Source: Collinsella sp. (GTDB taxonomy: Bacteria > Actinomycetota > Coriobacteriia > Coriobacteriales > Coriobacteriaceae). Taken from it: 9,174 nt of DNA. Positions 6,006 through 9,174 of this stretch are shown here, piece by piece. Where the stretch lies: positions 1 to 9,174 of the forward strand of contig DXZV01000058.1 in NCBI GenBank assembly GCA_019419485.1, written 5' to 3'. The notes beneath the pieces were generated by a model. The model did no database searches. It was not told where the DNA came from and worked only from the letters and a program-made list of their open reading frames with translations. How positions within the stretch are numbered: position 1 is the first letter of the stretch; each line of letters begins with the position of its first letter. A program made the translations under genes and the position numbers.

Positions 6006-7103
6006 CTACATTCCTGCCCAATCGATAAAAATCTCCTCACGAAGCCGCCGTTCGAGCTCCTGCTGTCGCGGCGTCTTGTCTTTCAGCGGCACATCGAGAT
6101 AGGACATGATGAGCTCCATCACCACGCGGAAGGCATCGAAGTCGGCCAGCTGACCATAGGTCATCAGAACGACGGGATATCCCATGGCTTGCAAGGCCGT
6201 CGTTCGATCGGAGTCCGAGATCTTGGATTCAATGGATCCGTGAATGGCTTTACCTTGGCATTCAACCAGACACTCTCGACTGCCGTCCTTATTTGCCAGC
6301 AGGATATCGGCATAGCGCCTATCAAGCCCCGAAATCAGGCGGGCGCTGCGCGTCATACGAATCTCGACGTTATTGGTAAGGCGCAGGCCTTCGCCGCCGC
6401 GCAACCTCGTAAGGCCAAACAGCATCGAAGCCTGGACCTCAAGCGGCGATGCCGCCACCCCCGTAATGCATTTCGCGGCACGTGTGAACGATTTAGCACC
6501 GCGGAGCCCCGGGATCTTATCGACGTACTCTGTAAGTTCAGAGAACTCGATCAAGGGCGGTCGTTTCCACAGGTCCGTTGGATTCCCCGAGACATCCTTT
6601 ACATTTTCCCAACCCAACCGTGCGTCACCCCACCGGTCCCCATATGCCTGCACAAGTGCCGACTTTACCTGAGGCGCAATCTTGCACACGGCAAAGGTGC
6701 CGCACATCTCATACATGCACATGATTAAACGCTCGTTTGAGACCGAGGAAGCCAGGGTCAGCAGGGTAAAGAGCGGGGACGCGACATCGAGGCCAAACTC
6801 TGTCTGTCGCATGGAATCAAACGGCCTCTCCCCGTTCCAAACATGCCTGACAATGCGATCGCCCTTACGTCCGCAGCTGCCCTGCGCCAACACGTGTAAC
6901 GGGGTGCCCAGGAAATGCGTGACGAGCGGATGCTCACATAGGTGCTCCCTGCGCGGATCGTCCGCAGAATCGGGCAGGTCCGGCATTATTGCCAAGACCT
7001 GTGGAGGTATCCGGTGATACCGAAAGGCAGATATGTCGCACAGCATGTCGTCCATGAAGGGTACGTACCCGCTGCGTCGCTTGTGAACCCGCTCGGACGG
7101 CAA
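6006..7103 (-). CDS. Vsr/DUF559-like endonuclease-fold protein (PD-(D/E)XK type), coriobacterial family
   Basis: The protein has up to 365 residues. The C-terminal part (about 262-335) has the order of a Vsr/DUF559-type nuclease fold: RRYADILLAN (262-271, with Asp266), the strand ECLVECQGKAIHGS (277-290, with Glu281, Lys285 and His288), then a helix (about 296-307, DSDRTTALQAMG) and the strand YPVVLMTYGQL. The N-terminal part (SPLFTLLTLASS, YEMCGTFAV) recalls a family I associate with Coriobacteriia whose active strand usually reads like VEYDSD-x-FH; here it is VECQGKAIH. DNA cleavage is therefore possible but not assured. The longest frame begins at a TTG (7103-7101); ATG 7055 (residue 17) or ATG 7046 (residue 20) are alternatives, and none has a clear ribosome binding site. 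It is divergent from the M20 gene and has no modification or repair partner here. Confidence 0.7.
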   Translation of the reverse strand: MPSERVHKRRSGYVPFMDDMLCDISAFRYHRIPPQVLAIMPDLPDSADDPRREHLCEHPLVTHFLGTPLHVLAQGSCGRKGDRIVRHVWNGERPFDSMRQTEFGLDVASPLFTLLTLASSVSNERLIMCMYEMCGTFAVCKIAPQVKSALVQAYGDRWGDARLGWENVKDVSGNPTDLWKRPPLIEFSELTEYVDKIPGLRGAKSFTRAAKCITGVAASPLEVQASMLFGLTRLRGGEGLRLTNNVEIRMTRSARLISGLDRRYADILLANKDGSRECLVECQGKAIHGSIESKISDSDRTTALQAMGYPVVLMTYGQLADFDAFRVVMELIMSYLDVPLKDKTPRQQELERRLREEIFIDWAGM

Positions 7104-7161
7104 ACGCGCTGGCTCGGCCTGCGAACGGTAAATACTGCCACGCCCACGTCGCGAATCTCTC

Positions 7162-7212
7162 AGGAGGCTTACAATCGGTTTGGAAAGCAGACTGATTGTG
7201 AGGTTGCATATG
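7162..7212 (+). promoter_or_regulatory. Shine-Dalgarno, hairpin and start-codon unit of the M20 gene
   Basis: A strong AGGAGG (7162-7167) abuts a 15-bp uninterrupted stem pairing 7168-7182 with 7188-7202 (12 Watson-Crick and 3 G-U pairs) around the loop GAAAG. The ATG at 7210 lies 7 bases after the stem. When folded, the hairpin removes 35 bases and leaves AGGAGG at 7 bases from the ATG, an ideal distance. When unfolded, a weaker GAGG (7200-7203) lies 6 bases before the ATG; folding hides three of its four bases. Either way the ATG at 7210 is favoured over the TTG at 7180, which lies inside the stem. Confidence 0.6.
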
Positions 7213-8430
7213 GTTGATGAGGACTTTGCCTGGCGGCTTGCTCAGGAGCTCGTGCGGATCGACAGCTCAGACCCGGGCGCGTATGAGGATGAAATTGAGC
7301 GGTATATCAAAGCGCTGGTTGAGGCTCAGCTGGAGCGGTTGAGTCATCCGGTGCTCCATGCCGTGCAGGTTGAGGAACTCGAGGTGCTCCCCGGACGCCG
7401 CAACCTTATGATTACCATACCGGGCGTGAGCGACGAGCCGCGGCTGATCTATATCTGCCACATGGATACCGTCACCTTGGGCGATGGCTGGGACGCAGAC
7501 ATCGAACCGCTTGGGGCGGTTGTGCGCGACGATAAACTCTATGGCCGCGGTGCCTGCGATATGAAGGGTGGCCTGGCCTGCGCCATTGCCGCACTGGTCC
7601 ATACGCTCGAGCGCGTGGCGGCGGATGGCGCGCTGCCACGCCGCGGCTTTTCGCTCATCTGCTCGGTCGACGAGGAAGACTTCATGCGCGGCTCAGAGGC
7701 CGCGATCGATGCTGGCTGGGTCGGCTCGCGCGAATGGGTGCTGGACACCGAGCCCACCGACGGGCAGATCCAGGTGGCGCACAAGGGTCGCACGTGGTTC
7801 GAGATCGAGATGGCCGGCGTCACGGCTCATGCAAGCCAGCCTTGGAAGGGCGCCGACGCCGTCGCCGCCATAGCCGAGGTCGTGTGCTCGCTTCGTCGCA
7901 CGTTTGCGACGCTGCCTTTACATGAGGAGCTGGGGCCATCGACCATCACGTTTGGACAGATCGAGGGTGGCTACCGTCCCTATGTCGTGCCCGACCACGC
8001 TAAGGTCTGGGTCGATATGCGCCTGACCCCGCCGACCGATACGGCCGCCGCGACGCGCATGGTAGAGCAGGCCATTGTCGCCGCCGAAGCCGCGGTCCCA
8101 GGCTGCCATGGAAGCTATACCGTGACAGGCGACCGCCCCGCCATCGAGCGCGATCCGACCTCTCCCCTTCTAGCTGCGCTCAAGTGCGCAGCAGACGATG
8201 TGACGGGCACGGACACGACCGTCGGCTTCTTTACCGGCTACACCGACACTGCCGTCATTGCCGGCAAGACGGGAAACCGCAACTGCATGAGCTATGGCCC
8301 CGGGTCGCTCGCGCTCGCGCACAAGCCCAACGAATATGTGCCCCACGCCGACATCGTTCGCTGCCAACAGGTGCTGATCGCGCTCGCCGACAATACACTC
8401 TGGGGCGCGGATAGCCAAGTTGGGGCATAA
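7210..8430 (+). CDS. M20-family metallopeptidase/deacylase (ArgE/DapE/CPG2 type)
   Basis: A 406-residue cytoplasmic zinc hydrolase of the M20 family, which removes N-acyl groups or cleaves C-terminal residues of small peptides. The two-metal site is complete: His84 and Asp86 (ICHMDT), Asp117 (GRGACDMKGG), general base Glu155 and ligand Glu156 (SVDEED), Glu181 (LDTEPT) and His371 (LAHKPNEYV). The dimerisation lid domain spans about 190-300 and contains the conserved TAHASQPWKGADA (205-217). The full catalytic set argues for an active enzyme. The substrate cannot be told from sequence; YgeY-like hydrolase, acetylornithine deacetylase or succinyl-diaminopimelate desuccinylase are possible, and no arginine or lysine pathway genes are nearby. 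The start at 7210 was chosen from the leader structure; a TTG at 7180 would add 10 residues. Tandem stops end the gene, and the DUF1015-like gene follows after 39 bases, probably in the same transcript. Confidence 0.9.
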   Translation: MVDEDFAWRLAQELVRIDSSDPGAYEDEIERYIKALVEAQLERLSHPVLHAVQVEELEVLPGRRNLMITIPGVSDEPRLIYICHMDTVTLGDGWDADIEPLGAVVRDDKLYGRGACDMKGGLACAIAALVHTLERVAADGALPRRGFSLICSVDEEDFMRGSEAAIDAGWVGSREWVLDTEPTDGQIQVAHKGRTWFEIEMAGVTAHASQPWKGADAVAAIAEVVCSLRRTFATLPLHEELGPSTITFGQIEGGYRPYVVPDHAKVWVDMRLTPPTDTAAATRMVEQAIVAAEAAVPGCHGSYTVTGDRPAIERDPTSPLLAALKCAADDVTGTDTTVGFFTGYTDTAVIAGKTGNRNCMSYGPGSLALAHKPNEYVPHADIVRCQQVLIALADNTLWGADSQVGA

Positions 8431-8469
8431 TAAGCCGCGAACAAACCGACTCGCGCGTTAGGACCGCCC

Positions 8470-9153
8470 ATGAAAGCACTTCCGTTTCCCTGCATCCGTC
8501 CGGCTCAGGACCGCGTGCTCGAGGCGTTGCCTGCAATGGGCAGCATCCTGAACGGCAACGATGCTCTGCGCGGAGCCATTGCCGACGGCCTGATGCTCAA
8601 GGATCCAGGCGCGGCGTATTACGTGTACGAATGCTCGGGTGAGCCGGGTCGCGTGACGGGCGTCGTGGCGATTTGCCCGACGAGTGTACTTGCGGGCGGC
8701 AAGGGCGATGCCAGCGCTGACGTGGCCGCCGCTGCGCACGCGATCGCCGAACTCAAAGTTCAGCCTCGTCCCGTGTCGCTCGCTTACGAGGCCTCGCCCG
8801 TCATGGATATCATCCTGGGCGCCGCCAAAGAGGGTGCGTCGCTCTACGCCGTCACCGACCCCGCGGGCATTACGCACCGCGCGTGGGAGGTCAAGCGCGA
8901 GGACGCCGTCGGGGCCATCCGCTTTATGCTCGACCAAGCACCGGAGCCGGCACTGGCCGACGACCCCGCCTACGCCGCCGCTCTGACCGGGGCGTCGCAG
9001 CTGCTAGCCGATGAGGCCCGTGCCGCCGGAACGTACACCGGCAAGGAGCCGTTCAACTTTACCGTTGCCGTGCTCTTCCCCGCCGCGCAGGTCAGCGGCG
9101 CCGCGCAGCGGGTCCCGATGGGTCTGCTCACCCACCAGATCGCGCGGTTTTAG
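8470..9153 (+). CDS. Short, degenerate DUF1015-family protein
   Basis: A 227-residue protein with scattered but collinear DUF1015 marks: LPFPCIRPAQDRV (4-16) at the start, AYYVYECSGEPGRVTGVV (49-66), PRPVSLAYE (99-107), LYAVTDPAGITHRAWEV (125-141) and KEPFNFTVAVLFP (192-204). Typical members have about 400 residues. Here the region after the VLFP strand is missing. The ADGHHR-type motif, expected where residues 162-171 read LADDPAYAAA, is absent. Either the protein has a changed role or it is decaying, although the frame is intact and its Ala/Gly-rich, GC-biased codons look maintained. The molecular function of the family is not settled; I recall it being grouped with the ParB/Srx fold. Genes of this family commonly neighbour serC-serA. 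AGGA (8460-8463) lies 6 bases before the ATG. No terminator is seen in the 21 bases left. Confidence 0.72.
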   Translation: MKALPFPCIRPAQDRVLEALPAMGSILNGNDALRGAIADGLMLKDPGAAYYVYECSGEPGRVTGVVAICPTSVLAGGKGDASADVAAAAHAIAELKVQPRPVSLAYEASPVMDIILGAAKEGASLYAVTDPAGITHRAWEVKREDAVGAIRFMLDQAPEPALADDPAYAAALTGASQLLADEARAAGTYTGKEPFNFTVAVLFPAAQVSGAAQRVPMGLLTHQIARF

Positions 9154-9174
9154 CAAGACCAGACCGCCCAGCAC

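Noticed and set aside
5884..6102. A 72-codon plus-strand frame starting at a TTG
   Set aside because: It has no ribosome binding site, reads antisense into the next gene, and its second half is Ser/Arg low-complexity sequence.
6189..6728. A 179-codon plus-strand frame within the endonuclease-like gene
   Set aside because: It is a shadow of the minus-strand gene, which carries recognisable motifs; the plus-strand product has none.
1..9174. CRISPR arrays, tRNA or rRNA genes and insertion sequences
   Set aside because: No regularly spaced repeats, cloverleaf sequences, rRNA-like segments, transposase motifs or flanking inverted repeats were seen on either strand.

Overview
The window looks like a chromosomal segment from a high-GC Gram-positive gut bacterium of the class Coriobacteriia, most likely Collinsella or a close relative. 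This rests on the strong G/C third-position bias, which produces long antisense shadow ORFs over serC and serA, on the serC-serA pair with a DUF1015-type protein nearby, and on a Vsr/DUF559-like endonuclease-fold protein of a layout I associate with Coriobacteriia. The taxon is an inference from protein resemblance; no rRNA gene is present.

Layout. (1) Bases 1-2147, minus strand: the first 715 codons of one large protein that runs off the left edge. It has a winged-helix-like N-terminus, a Glu/Pro/Gln-rich linker, and a helical segment resembling the RNA polymerase alpha C-terminal domain. It is richer in AT toward its 3' part and looks like accessory DNA. (2) Bases 2148-2528: a divergent intergenic region with a tandem pair of TGTT-N4-AACA dyads beside the putative promoter of the large gene, and a palindromic operator just after a consensus -10 box. 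(3) Bases 2529-3168, plus: a Phd/YefM antitoxin and RelE/ParE toxin pair overlapping by 14 bases. (4) Bases 3298-5658, plus: serC and serA, two steps of phosphorylated serine synthesis, closed by a strong intrinsic terminator at 5698-5735. (5) Bases 5736-6005: an AT-richer gap with a hairpin and a possible 39-residue minus-strand ORF. (6) Bases 6006-7103, minus: a PD-(D/E)XK/Vsr-like protein. (7) Bases 7210-8430, plus: an M20-family metallopeptidase/deacylase, preceded by a long hairpin that appears to join a strong Shine-Dalgarno sequence to the ATG. (8) Bases 8470-9153, plus: a short, degenerate DUF1015-family protein, probably cotranscribed with the peptidase.

How they fit. SerA oxidises 3-phosphoglycerate and SerC transaminates the product to phosphoserine. 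DUF1015 genes often sit beside serC-serA in other genomes, so its presence a few genes away may be a relic of that cluster, split by the endonuclease-like gene and the peptidase. The toxin-antitoxin pair and the large left-edge gene are accessory material next to this core block.

The observations most worth checking are the Shine-Dalgarno/hairpin/ATG arrangement before the M20 gene, the DUF1015 homologue that has lost its GHHR-type motif, the endonuclease-like protein with an altered active-site strand, and the tandem dyads upstream of the large unrecognised gene.
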